Positions 1 to 6,266 of a stretch of 9,458 nucleotides of DNA are shown in pieces; position 1 is the stretch's first letter; every line of letters starts with the position of its first letter. The position numbers were made by a program, and so were the translations under genes. This stretch comes from Verrucomicrobiota bacterium (GTDB lineage Bacteria; Verrucomicrobiota; Verrucomicrobiia; Opitutales; Opitutaceae). Under the pieces are notes generated by a model that was not told the origin of the DNA, ran no database searches, and saw only the letters and a list, made by a program, of their open reading frames with translations. The stretch spans positions 1 through 9,458 of the forward strand of contig JAURJO010000401.1 of the NCBI GenBank assembly GCA_030832235.1, read 5' to 3'.

Positions 1-312
1 CGCCCAAGCGGGACGCACGCCGCGGCCGCCGCTTGCCACGCCCGGTACCATGTCACGGCGAACCTGCTGCGCGTAATAACCGGTGGTGATCGCCGCCCGG
101 GACGGCCAGCAGCGCGCGGTGTTGTAGGCCTGGGTGAAGCGCAGCCCGTTGCGCGCGAGGGCGTCGAGGTTGGGCGTGGGGATTTCGCCGCCGTAGCAGC
201 CGAGGTCGGACCAGCCGAGGTCGTCGGCGAGGATCACGAGAAAATTCGGCGGCGCGGCTTGGGTGGAGACGGCGAACGCGAGGAAGGCGGCGAGCAGGGC
301 GGGGGTTCTCAT
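1..312 (-). CDS. Secreted sulfatase of the arylsulfatase (formylglycine) family, 3' end outside window
   Basis: This is the first 104 residues of a sulfatase that would hydrolyse sulfate esters, probably on a sulfated polysaccharide, in the periplasm or outside the cell. Residues 1-19 form a signal peptide (MRTPALLAAFLAFAVSTQA). The metal-binding pair Asp30-Asp31 lies in ILADDLGWSDLGCYG, the usual N-terminal signature of the family. Cys68 begins CWPSR (68-72), the C-x-P-S-R motif whose cysteine is converted to formylglycine; Arg72 and the following AAITTG also fit. The segment after it (GYYAQQVRRD) is typical of family members of roughly 450-600 residues, so most of the protein lies beyond the window. 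The start at 312 is chosen because it gives an intact signal peptide; no Shine-Dalgarno sequence precedes it. It is divergent from the TIR gene, with a 153-base gap. The exact substrate cannot be read from this fragment. An anaerobic or aerobic formylglycine-generating enzyme is required and is not in view. Confidence 0.93.
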   Translation of the reverse strand, partial: MRTPALLAAFLAFAVSTQAAPPNFLVILADDLGWSDLGCYGGEIPTPNLDALARNGLRFTQAYNTARCWPSRAAITTGYYAQQVRRDMVPGVASGGRGVRPAWA

Positions 313-465
313 GCGGGGCGCCGGGAGTGAACCGACCACGGGTGGCGGATGGCAAGTGCCGCGGGCGGGCGGGGCCGGAGGGTGATCGGGCTTGCCGCCC
401 ACGGGCGCGGCTATGTTTCATCCGCCCCGTGCCGGCTTTCCTCCCAACAACCCCGAGTCGCCGCT
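313..465. promoter_or_regulatory. Divergent intergenic region between sulfatase and TIR-TPR gene
   Basis: This 153-base gap separates two genes read away from each other, so by inference promoters for both should lie here. I find no convincing -35/-10 pair. The nearest AT-rich box on the plus strand is TATGTT at 412-417, and the TTGCCG upstream of it is only 14 bases away. The most distinctive content is a run of four G-tracts at 363-382 (reported separately). Immediately upstream of the TIR start there is no GGAGG-like ribosome binding site. Confidence 0.35.
363..382 (+). other. Potential G-quadruplex motif
   Basis: Four G-tracts of at least three G follow each other with loops of 1, 1 and 5 bases: GGG at 363-365, GGG at 367-369, GGGG at 371-374 and GGG at 380-382. 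This satisfies the standard G3+N1-7 pattern for an intramolecular quadruplex on the plus strand. It lies in the divergent gap, 84 bases before the TIR start codon and 51 bases from the sulfatase start. Such patterns arise by chance in GC-rich DNA, so a regulatory role is conjecture. Confidence 0.4.
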
Positions 466-3126
466 ATGCCTGAGGCCACACGGGCGGTTTTTCTGAGTTA
501 CGCGCGGGAGGACGGCGCGGTCGTGGAGGTCATCGCCGGCGCCCTGCGGACCGCCGGGATCGAAGTCTGGTTCGATCGGAACGAGCTGCTGGGCGGAGAC
601 GCTTGGGATCGGAAGATCCGCGCGCAGATCAAGGACTGCGCCCTGTTCATGCCCGTTATTTCCGCCACCACCCAGCGGCGGGCCGAGGGGTATTTCCGGC
701 TCGAGTGGAAGCTCGCCGTCGACCGGTCCCACCTGATCGCGGACGACCGCGCGTTTCTGGTGCCGGTCATCATCGATGACACGCCGGAGGCGGCGGCGCG
801 CGTGCCGGAACGTTTCCGCGAAGTGCAGTGGACGCGGCTGCCCGGCGGCGTTGCGCCCCATGAATTCGTCGGCCGGGTGCGCCATCTGCTTGAGCCCGCT
901 CCGAATGCTCCGGCCGCCGCCCCCGCCGCCTCGCCCGCGGCAGCCCCGAGGTCTCCGCAGGCGCCGCAGTTGGACGTCCCGCCTCGCCGGCGAACCGCGG
1001 TGTGGATCGCCGCCGCGGGTGTTGTCGCCGTCGTGGCCGCGGGCCTCGTGTATTCCCTCCGCCGCGGCCCGCCGACTCCCGCTAGCGGTGCAGCCGGGGT
1101 CGCCAGCCAGCCCGCGGCGGAATCGACGGACTTCCGGGCGCATCTTGCGGCCGGACGACTCGCGGAGGCGGAGGTCGCGTTGCAGCCGGCCGGCGGAGCG
1201 GCCACGCCCGCCGCCGCGGTGCAGATCGCATTCCTGCGCTTGATCGCGAGGGGAGAGACGGAAGGCGCGTTGGCGCGTTTGGAAACGTTGCGCCCGGCGG
1301 ACCGGAAGGCGAACGGGGCACCTTGGATCGAGGCCTTCGCGCAGCTTCTGCGCGGCGATGGTGATCGGATGCTGGCGGTGCTGCAGGGGCTGCCGGAGGA
1401 CGCCTCCGACGCCACGTGGGACCTCGGTTCTCGAGCTTATCTGGCGGGGCTTGCTCACAAGCTAGCGCGACGCCCTGACGCCGCGCGGCAGGAGTGGGCG
1501 CGCGCCTTGGCGCGTCTCGAGTCGGCCCGGACGGGCGGCGACGACGCCGCCCGCCGCCTGCATCGCGCCGAGCTGCTCGCTCTGCTGGGCAGGAAGGACG
1601 AGGCGGACGCGGCCTTGCGGGCCGTGCTCGCTGGTGCAGGTTCGGATGGTCATCTGCCGCGCCGTCTGCTCGTGCAGACGCAGGCGGCGCTCGGTCGGGC
1701 CGCGGATGTGGCCGAAACGCTCTCGCGGGCCGACGATTCCCGCGACGTATGGCCGGTCACCGCGGTGTGGCTGATGCTGGATCCCCGGTGCGCCCCGGTG
1801 CGCGACGAGGTGTCGGTCCAGCGGCAGATTATCGCGCGCGCGCGGGCGCAGGAGCAGCGGGCCGATTCTGGTTTCCCGCGGGATCCGGATCTGCGCCGCG
1901 CGATGAACGTGCTGGAGCGGGACGTCAGCCGGGCGGATTACGACCTCGCTGATCAAATCGTGCGCGGCGTGCTGGATCGGCGGCCGATGGATGCCGAGGC
2001 GCTGGCGGTGATGGCGCGCGTACAGGTGACCTTCCTTTTCCGCGGCTTCGACCGCTCCGAGGAGCGCTTCACGGCGGCGCGGCGTTCCGCAGAGCGGGCG
2101 GTCCAGCTGGCGCCGGATGATCCGGAGGCGATCGCCGCGCTTGGCATTTATTTCCTCGTGCGCGGCGGGGCCGACCGGCCGCGGGCGCTGCCTCTGCTGA
2201 AACGAGCGGTGGCCCTGCGGCCGCAGAGCGCTTATTTCCGGCGTTTCCTAAACAACGCCCTTTCGAATCTGGTGCATACAGGGGTCGAGGAAATGGAGCG
2301 GCGGGCCGCTTTACCGCGCGGGACAAGTCTCGCAGAATCACTGGCGCAGCTCTTTCCGGACGATGCCCTGGTGCAGTACGAGCTCGCGCTCTACCATCGT
2401 GAAAAAGGAAACTTGACCGCGATGGAGCAGGCGCTGGACGCCGCCGTGAAGCTGCAGCCGGTGACGAACGCCCTGATCTGGAAGGCGTACCTCGCGCTTT
2501 GGCAGCGAGGGGACGTGGAGGGTATGCGGCGCCACCTTGAGGAAGTCACCGATGTGGGGCGGACGTTCGAGCGTTACGCCGTGGCCCGTTGGGAGCTGGC
2601 GATGGTCTCCGGCCGTCCTGAGGAAGGGCTGGACGTGCTTCGCTCGCTCACGGGCGCGTGGCTGGAGGACTTCCAATACGTCGGGCCCAAGAGCCTGTTG
2701 ATTGCAGATCTGTTGAAACTGCAGGGCAAGACCTCGCTGGCGGCCTTGGAATACGAGGCCGCGCTTCTCGCCGTGCGGCGCGAACGGGAGCGTACTCCCA
2801 ACCAGGTTTGGCTGCAGATGCTGGAGGGCTGGGCGTTGATCGGACTGGGCCGGCTGGAAGAGGCCCGGCGGCTGTCGGTCGCCTATGAAGAGGCGCTGCG
2901 CCGTCCGTTCCGGATGCCGGTCGGCGGCGGATTCTGGTTTTCCATCGTGCCCTTCCATGTGCTGACGGGCCGTCACGCGAAGGCCGGGGAATATTTGGGC
3001 GAGGCGGTCAAAAACCATCCCCTGGGCTCCGAGGCGGCCCGGGCGGAGTACCGTCGCCGTCTGCAACTTGATCCGCGCCTGCGATCCGAGCTGGACGCGC
3101 CGTGGGTGAACGAAGCGCTGCGGTAG
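466..3126 (+). CDS. TIR domain - transmembrane - TPR repeat protein (886 aa)
   Basis: The protein is a probable membrane-anchored signalling or NAD-metabolising TIR protein. Residues 6-143 are a bacterial TIR domain: FLSYAREDG (9-17) is box 1, VWFDRNELLGGDAW (34-47) the BB-loop region, ALFMPVIS (59-66) a core strand, and GYFRLEWKLA (75-84) the helix that carries the conserved Glu. Glu80 is the likely counterpart of the catalytic Glu of TIR NADases. An Ala/Pro-rich linker (144-173) leads to one transmembrane helix (about 177-197) preceded by RRR and followed by RR. N-terminus-in topology is therefore favoured, with TIR in the cytoplasm and the rest across the membrane. Residues 225-886 are helical repeats; the clearest TPR-like units are about 495-590 (for example AERAVQLAPDDPEAIAALG) and 633-665, while earlier and later parts are degenerate. 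I chose ATG 466 over an in-frame ATG at 349 because the extra 39 residues lack TIR character and the domain begins right after 466. It may be co-transcribed with the secreted protein 71 bases downstream. TIR and TPR assignments are firm; enzyme activity, topology and the signal are inferred. Confidence 0.92.
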   Translation: MPEATRAVFLSYAREDGAVVEVIAGALRTAGIEVWFDRNELLGGDAWDRKIRAQIKDCALFMPVISATTQRRAEGYFRLEWKLAVDRSHLIADDRAFLVPVIIDDTPEAAARVPERFREVQWTRLPGGVAPHEFVGRVRHLLEPAPNAPAAAPAASPAAAPRSPQAPQLDVPPRRRTAVWIAAAGVVAVVAAGLVYSLRRGPPTPASGAAGVASQPAAESTDFRAHLAAGRLAEAEVALQPAGGAATPAAAVQIAFLRLIARGETEGALARLETLRPADRKANGAPWIEAFAQLLRGDGDRMLAVLQGLPEDASDATWDLGSRAYLAGLAHKLARRPDAARQEWARALARLESARTGGDDAARRLHRAELLALLGRKDEADAALRAVLAGAGSDGHLPRRLLVQTQAALGRAADVAETLSRADDSRDVWPVTAVWLMLDPRCAPVRDEVSVQRQIIARARAQEQRADSGFPRDPDLRRAMNVLERDVSRADYDLADQIVRGVLDRRPMDAEALAVMARVQVTFLFRGFDRSEERFTAARRSAERAVQLAPDDPEAIAALGIYFLVRGGADRPRALPLLKRAVALRPQSAYFRRFLNNALSNLVHTGVEEMERRAALPRGTSLAESLAQLFPDDALVQYELALYHREKGNLTAMEQALDAAVKLQPVTNALIWKAYLALWQRGDVEGMRRHLEEVTDVGRTFERYAVARWELAMVSGRPEEGLDVLRSLTGAWLEDFQYVGPKSLLIADLLKLQGKTSLAALEYEAALLAVRRERERTPNQVWLQMLEGWALIGLGRLEEARRLSVAYEEALRRPFRMPVGGGFWFSIVPFHVLTGRHAKAGEYLGEAVKNHPLGSEAARAEYRRRLQLDPRLRSELDAPWVNEALR

Positions 3127-3197
3127 TTTTAGTTCTGTCGCCTGCCCGGCCTTGCGGTTCGGAATTGGGGTGACATGGTTTTCCGCGGCTAAACAGG

Positions 3198-3794
3198 ATG
3201 ACGGACCCGATTCACAGTTTTTCGGCCGGACTCTTCCGGTGGTGCAGGGGTTGCGGGCTGCTTGCCATGGTGGCGGTCGCGACGGCCGCGGTGCAGCGGG
3301 AGGAGGCTGTTACGCTGCCGGACGGGCGGCGGGTCGCCATCGCGGTGCCGACGGGCTTCAAGTTTGAGCAGGCGCGGGATGCGGGCGGGGCGCCGCGCGC
3401 GGTGCTGAACGCCGCCGAGGGTAAGGCGAGCCTGGAGCTTTCCTTCCTACCCGATCCCGACGGCAAGGCGCTGCGGCTCCGCGGCCGCAACGAGCTCATG
3501 GTCGAGTTCTTCCAGGAGTACGTCGCGGGTTCGGTGGAGAAGGCGATGGAGTTCACGGAATTGGCTCCCCGGCGCGGGGCGGGCACGCTTTGCGTGTTCA
3601 CCGACGCGGCGCTGGTGGGAAAGTCCGATCTTCCGCCCAACGAATACCATCATCTCACCGTGGGCATTAAGGCCTGGGAGGGTGTGATGGTGGTGTTCCG
3701 GCTGTTCAGCCAGGATGTGAAATCGGAGGTGCACCTCGCGGCGCTGCGCGTGTTGCGCGAAAGCGTCGAAGAGCGGCCGGTTCCGCTGCGCTGA
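3198..3794 (+). CDS. Secreted protein of unknown function (198 aa), possibly PsbP/DcrB-like fold
   Basis: I do not recognise this protein by name. Residues 1-30 look like a signal peptide: a short polar start with Arg14 and Arg17, a hydrophobic core at about 19-31, and an A-T-A site at 28-30 predicting cleavage before Ala31. Cys16 and Cys19 precede the core and do not form a lipobox. The mature part (about 168 residues) alternates beta-prone stretches (AVTLPDGRRVAIAVPTGFKF at 37-56, ASLELSFLP at 77-85, HHLTVGIKAW and VMVVFRLF at 151-170) with a helix near 98-118 and a C-terminal helix (177-191). An opening VPTGF strand, a central helix and a final helix resemble the small PsbP/DcrB/Mog1-type periplasmic fold, but this is only a guess from pattern. 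It lies 71 bases after the TIR gene on the same strand, with no obvious terminator between, so the two may form a transcription unit. The start has AGG directly abutting ATG, too close for a normal ribosome binding site. Confidence 0.8.
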   Translation: MTDPIHSFSAGLFRWCRGCGLLAMVAVATAAVQREEAVTLPDGRRVAIAVPTGFKFEQARDAGGAPRAVLNAAEGKASLELSFLPDPDGKALRLRGRNELMVEFFQEYVAGSVEKAMEFTELAPRRGAGTLCVFTDAALVGKSDLPPNEYHHLTVGIKAWEGVMVVFRLFSQDVKSEVHLAALRVLRESVEERPVPLR

Positions 3795-3827
3795 AGCCGC
3801 TGCGGTTCCGCCGGCGCGACGCCTCGG
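3795..3827. other. Short convergent gap between secreted protein and oxoamine synthase
   Basis: The two genes end tail to tail with 33 bases between the stop codons. The gap is GC-rich and has no hairpin followed by a T-run, so I cannot point to an intrinsic terminator for either strand. Termination here may be Rho-dependent, or transcripts from the two sides may overlap. Confidence 0.5.
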
Positions 3828-5024
3828 TCAGAGCTTGCGGACGGCGTAAGCCATCGCGTCGGCGATCCGATCGAATTGCTCCTCGGTGTGCATCGCGGAG
3901 ATGGCGGTGCGGACGAGGTCCTTGCCGGCGGGCACGGCGGGCGCGATCGACATCACGGTGAAGACGCCCTTTTCCATCAAGGCGCGCCAGAAGAGGTAGA
4001 CCCGCTCTTTTGAGCCGAGGACGATCGGTACGGCGGCGGTCTCGCTCTCCCAAGTGTCGAGCCCGAGCGACTTCAGCATCGCGCGGTAGCGGCGGGTGTT
4101 GGCCCAGAGCTTCTCAAGGTGCTCCGGCTCCTGCTGCATGATCTCGAGCGAAGTCTGGGCGATGGCGGCCTGGCTCGGGCTGATGGCGGCGGAGAAGATC
4201 GTCTGCTTCGAGTGGGAGCGCAGGTACTCGATGATCTCCTTCGAGGCGGCGATGAAGCCGCCCGTGCTGGCCAGGGACTTCGACATGCTGCCGCAGATGA
4301 CGTCCACCTTTTCGTTGAGGTTGAAATGGTCGACGGTGCCGCGACCGCGCCGGCCGAGGACGCCGAAGCCGTGGGCGTCGTCGAGCACCGTGAAGCAGCC
4401 GTGCTCCTCGGCGATCTCGGTGAGTTCCGGGAGTCGGGCGATGTGGCCCTCCATCGAGTATACGCCCTCGATCACGAGCATCTTCGCCGCCTCGGAATTG
4501 AGCGTGGTCAACACCGAGCGCAGGTCGTCGGGGCTGTTGTGGGAGAAGCGCTCCACCGTCGCCATCGATAGCCGGATGCCGTCCCACAGGCACGAATGGA
4601 TGTTCTTGTCGGCGAGGATAAGGTCGCCCTTCTGCGCGAACGAAGCCACGCTGGAGAGGCAGGAGAGATAGCCGGCGACGTGGATGTGGCAGGCCTCGCG
4701 GCCCAGGAACTCGGCGAGCTTTTCCTCGAGCTCGACGTGATAGGAACGCGAGCCGTTGGACGTGCGCGCGCCGGTCGTGCTCGTGCCCCACTTGCGCATG
4801 GCCGCCTGCCCGGCCTCGATCACCTTCGGGTGGAACGACAACCCGAGGTAGTCGTTGCTCGAGAGCATGATCATGTCCTTCCCGTTCAACCGCACGTTGG
4901 TGCCCGACTGGGCCTCCATCGCGTGGTAATACGGCGCGTATTTCAGCCGCATCTTCGTCGCGTAGTCGTCCTGGCAGCGGGAGAGCAGGGCTTTCCGGTT
5001 GCGGGTGAAGAGGCTGAGCGGCAT
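3828..5024 (-). CDS. Alpha-oxoamine synthase, serine palmitoyltransferase-like (PLP-dependent, 398 aa)
   Basis: This is a PLP enzyme of the alpha-oxoamine synthase family (serine palmitoyltransferase, 8-amino-7-oxononanoate synthase BioF, 2-amino-3-ketobutyrate ligase Kbl). Family members condense an amino acid with an acyl-CoA or acyl-ACP, releasing CO2. The whole fold is present at the normal length. SSNDYLGLSFHP (55-66) is the substrate-side signature. His143 in ADKNIHSCLWDG aligns with the PLP-stacking His (His133 of E. coli BioF). LDDAHGFGVLG (214-224) holds Asp215 and His218 of the cofactor site. Lys249 in GSMSKS is the Schiff-base lysine. Arg371 in VRTAISAMHT is the likely carboxylate-binding Arg. 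The pattern NG..SYHVELEEKLAEFLG (90-108) and SKS at the lysine look more like serine palmitoyltransferases of Bacteroidota than like BioF. No biotin genes or threonine dehydrogenase are beside it; the neighbours are glycosyltransferases. I therefore favour a sphingoid-base enzyme, but substrate identity cannot be settled from motifs. It probably ends the three-gene minus-strand unit. Confidence 0.9.
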   Translation of the reverse strand: MPLSLFTRNRKALLSRCQDDYATKMRLKYAPYYHAMEAQSGTNVRLNGKDMIMLSSNDYLGLSFHPKVIEAGQAAMRKWGTSTTGARTSNGSRSYHVELEEKLAEFLGREACHIHVAGYLSCLSSVASFAQKGDLILADKNIHSCLWDGIRLSMATVERFSHNSPDDLRSVLTTLNSEAAKMLVIEGVYSMEGHIARLPELTEIAEEHGCFTVLDDAHGFGVLGRRGRGTVDHFNLNEKVDVICGSMSKSLASTGGFIAASKEIIEYLRSHSKQTIFSAAISPSQAAIAQTSLEIMQQEPEHLEKLWANTRRYRAMLKSLGLDTWESETAAVPIVLGSKERVYLFWRALMEKGVFTVMSIAPAVPAGKDLVRTAISAMHTEEQFDRIADAMAYAVRKL

Positions 5025-5034
5025 GGCGCGCGAA

Positions 5035-5052
5035 CCGTGGTTCCCGCCACGG
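5035..5052. repeat. Perfect 6-bp inverted repeat upstream of the oxoamine synthase
   Basis: CCGTGG (5035-5040) and CCACGG (5047-5052) are perfect reverse complements around the six-base loop TTCCCG, so either strand could form a small hairpin. It sits in the 60-base gap between the GT4 gene and the oxoamine synthase, 10 bases before the latter's ATG. No T-run follows on the minus strand, so it is not a standard terminator. It could be an operator half-site pair, an mRNA structure near the start codon, or chance in GC-rich DNA. Confidence 0.35.
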
Positions 5053-5084
5053 GCGATTGCAAACGAAAGTTCCCCCTTCGGGTC

Positions 5085-6266
5085 CTATCTCCGCGCCGCG
5101 CGCAGTTCCGCGATCCAGGCGGTGAGTTCCGCGGCGTGATCGCGCCAAGTGCGGATCGGCCGGCGGCGGGCCTGCGCCGAAAGTTCCGCGAGCGCGGCGG
5201 GTTCCGCCAGCAGCCGGCCGATCCCGCCGGCGAGCTCGGTTGCCGTCACCGCGGATAGGGTAAGGCATCCACCGCCGGCCGCGGCCTCGCCGAGTGCGCC
5301 CCGGCTCGAGCAGACGCACGGCTTCCCGTGCGCCACGCTCTCCAGGACAGGCAGACCGAAGCCCTCGGCGAGGGACGGGTAGACGGTGAATGTGCACGCG
5401 GCGTAGGCCGCCGCCACTGTCATGTCGTCGGCCGGACCGTCGTGGCGCACCGGGCGGCCGGCGGCCCGCAGCTCCTCGATCCGTGCAAGGGCCGCGGCGC
5501 CGGTGGCGGGTTGCGCCAGCCCGATCAGGCGCAATTCAAAGCGGTGCCCGCGCGCCCACAGGCTCTCGGCGGCCTCGAGCAGCGCGAGGTGGTTCTTGCG
5601 ACCCTCGATGCTTCCGACGCAAAGCACCGTCGGGAGATCACGCGCGACTTCAGGCGCCCGCGCCGGCGGGAGCGGCGTGAAATCCGTGCCGAGCGGGATC
5701 GCGCGCACCGGTGGTGTCCGCGACAATCCGAGCCAGCGCCAGTATTCGAGGAGCGCGTCGCGTGAGTCGGCCGATACGGCCGCGATACCGTCGAACGCCA
5801 GCAACTCCTGCAGGTAGGCGGGGAAGCGGGCGACGGTGCCGGCGGGGGTGAGCTCGGGCAGGCGGAGGGCGATCGCGTCGTGAAAAACCGCGACCCGCGG
5901 GCCGCCGGTCGTCGCGAAAAGCTCCGGCAGCGCCGCGGCCACCGCCGGGGAAAAAATCTCGGGCACGACCACACCGGCGTTGGCCGGCAATGGCGGAGCC
6001 TTCGCGCCGAACAGCCGCCGGAGGTTGGCCTGCCAGCGCCGCGCGAGCGGCCAACGGGCGCCACGGCCCCGTGCGCCTCCGGGATGGTCAAGGTTGGCGC
6101 GCTCCCAGACTTCCAAAGTCCGCCAGATCCGGCGATGGGGATCGTGCGTGATTGTGACGGCGCCGGAGCCCAAGGCGGCCCGCAGCGAACGCGCCACGCG
6201 CTGCACGCCGGTGCGCGCCCGGGTGTGGCAGGTGTGGGAGAGATCCAGGAGCAACGGGTCGGTCAT
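5085..6266 (-). CDS. GT4-family glycosyltransferase (393 aa)
   Basis: This is a cytoplasmic GT-B fold glycosyltransferase that should transfer a sugar from a nucleotide donor to a lipid-linked or polysaccharide acceptor. The N-terminal acceptor domain opens with LDLSHTCHTRARTGVQRVAR (8-27), whose TGVQRV element is typical of mannosyltransferase-like GT4 enzymes, and has FHDAIALRLPEL (128-139) and VSADSRDAL (164-172). The hinge is followed by the donor domain: CVGSIEGRKNH (216-226) is the glycine-rich phosphate-binding segment with Arg223 and Lys224, and EGFGLPVLE (301-309) is the EX7E motif with Glu301 and Glu309. Length is normal. The start at 6266 is fixed by motif content and by its ATGA overlap with the stop of the upstream gene, which implies translational coupling. 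The same frame stays open far upstream into the neighbouring gene, but that part has no glycosyltransferase sequence. Sugar and acceptor are unknown. Family is near certain; a role in glycosylating a lipid or surface glycan is inferred from neighbours. Confidence 0.93.
   Translation of the reverse strand: MTDPLLLDLSHTCHTRARTGVQRVARSLRAALGSGAVTITHDPHRRIWRTLEVWERANLDHPGGARGRGARWPLARRWQANLRRLFGAKAPPLPANAGVVVPEIFSPAVAAALPELFATTGGPRVAVFHDAIALRLPELTPAGTVARFPAYLQELLAFDGIAAVSADSRDALLEYWRWLGLSRTPPVRAIPLGTDFTPLPPARAPEVARDLPTVLCVGSIEGRKNHLALLEAAESLWARGHRFELRLIGLAQPATGAAALARIEELRAAGRPVRHDGPADDMTVAAAYAACTFTVYPSLAEGFGLPVLESVAHGKPCVCSSRGALGEAAAGGGCLTLSAVTATELAGGIGRLLAEPAALAELSAQARRRPIRTWRDHAAELTAWIAELRAARR

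Noticed and set aside
392..417. Promoter-like TTGCCG and TATGTT boxes before the TIR gene
   Set aside because: The spacer is 14 bases, well short of the usual 16-18, and the -35 box is only partly matched. It is not enough to call a promoter.
349..465. In-frame N-terminal extension of the TIR protein from ATG 349
   Set aside because: The 39 extra residues show no TIR sequence, no signal peptide and intergenic-like composition, and they cover the G-tract region. The TIR domain begins immediately after ATG 466.
3152..3180. TTGCGG and ATGGTT with a 17-base spacer before the small secreted protein
   Set aside because: The spacing is right, but ATGGTT is a poor -10 box, so it is more likely chance.
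466..3794. Reading the TIR gene and its neighbour as an anti-phage defence system
   Set aside because: No effector partner, sensor cyclase, restriction gene, integrase or other defence gene is nearby, and the membrane-TPR layout differs from known TIR defence systems. It is left as a receptor-like protein of unknown role.
3783..3805. Direct repeat CCGCTGCG spanning the stop codon of the secreted-protein gene (3783-3790 and 3797-3804)
   Set aside because: Two short GC-rich copies are easily explained by composition. There is no inverted arrangement, no T-run and no third copy.
3828..5024. Annotation of the oxoamine synthase as biotin-pathway BioF
   Set aside because: No bioA, bioB, bioC or bioD gene is nearby, the neighbours are glycosyltransferases, and the NG..SYHVELEEKLA and GSMSKS segments look more like serine palmitoyltransferase. 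It is not excluded, but should not be the default name.
4114..5397. A 427-codon minus-strand frame over the oxoamine synthase and the end of the GT4 gene
   Set aside because: It overlaps an enzyme with complete catalytic motifs in another frame and has the low-complexity Arg/Pro/His composition of a shadow frame.
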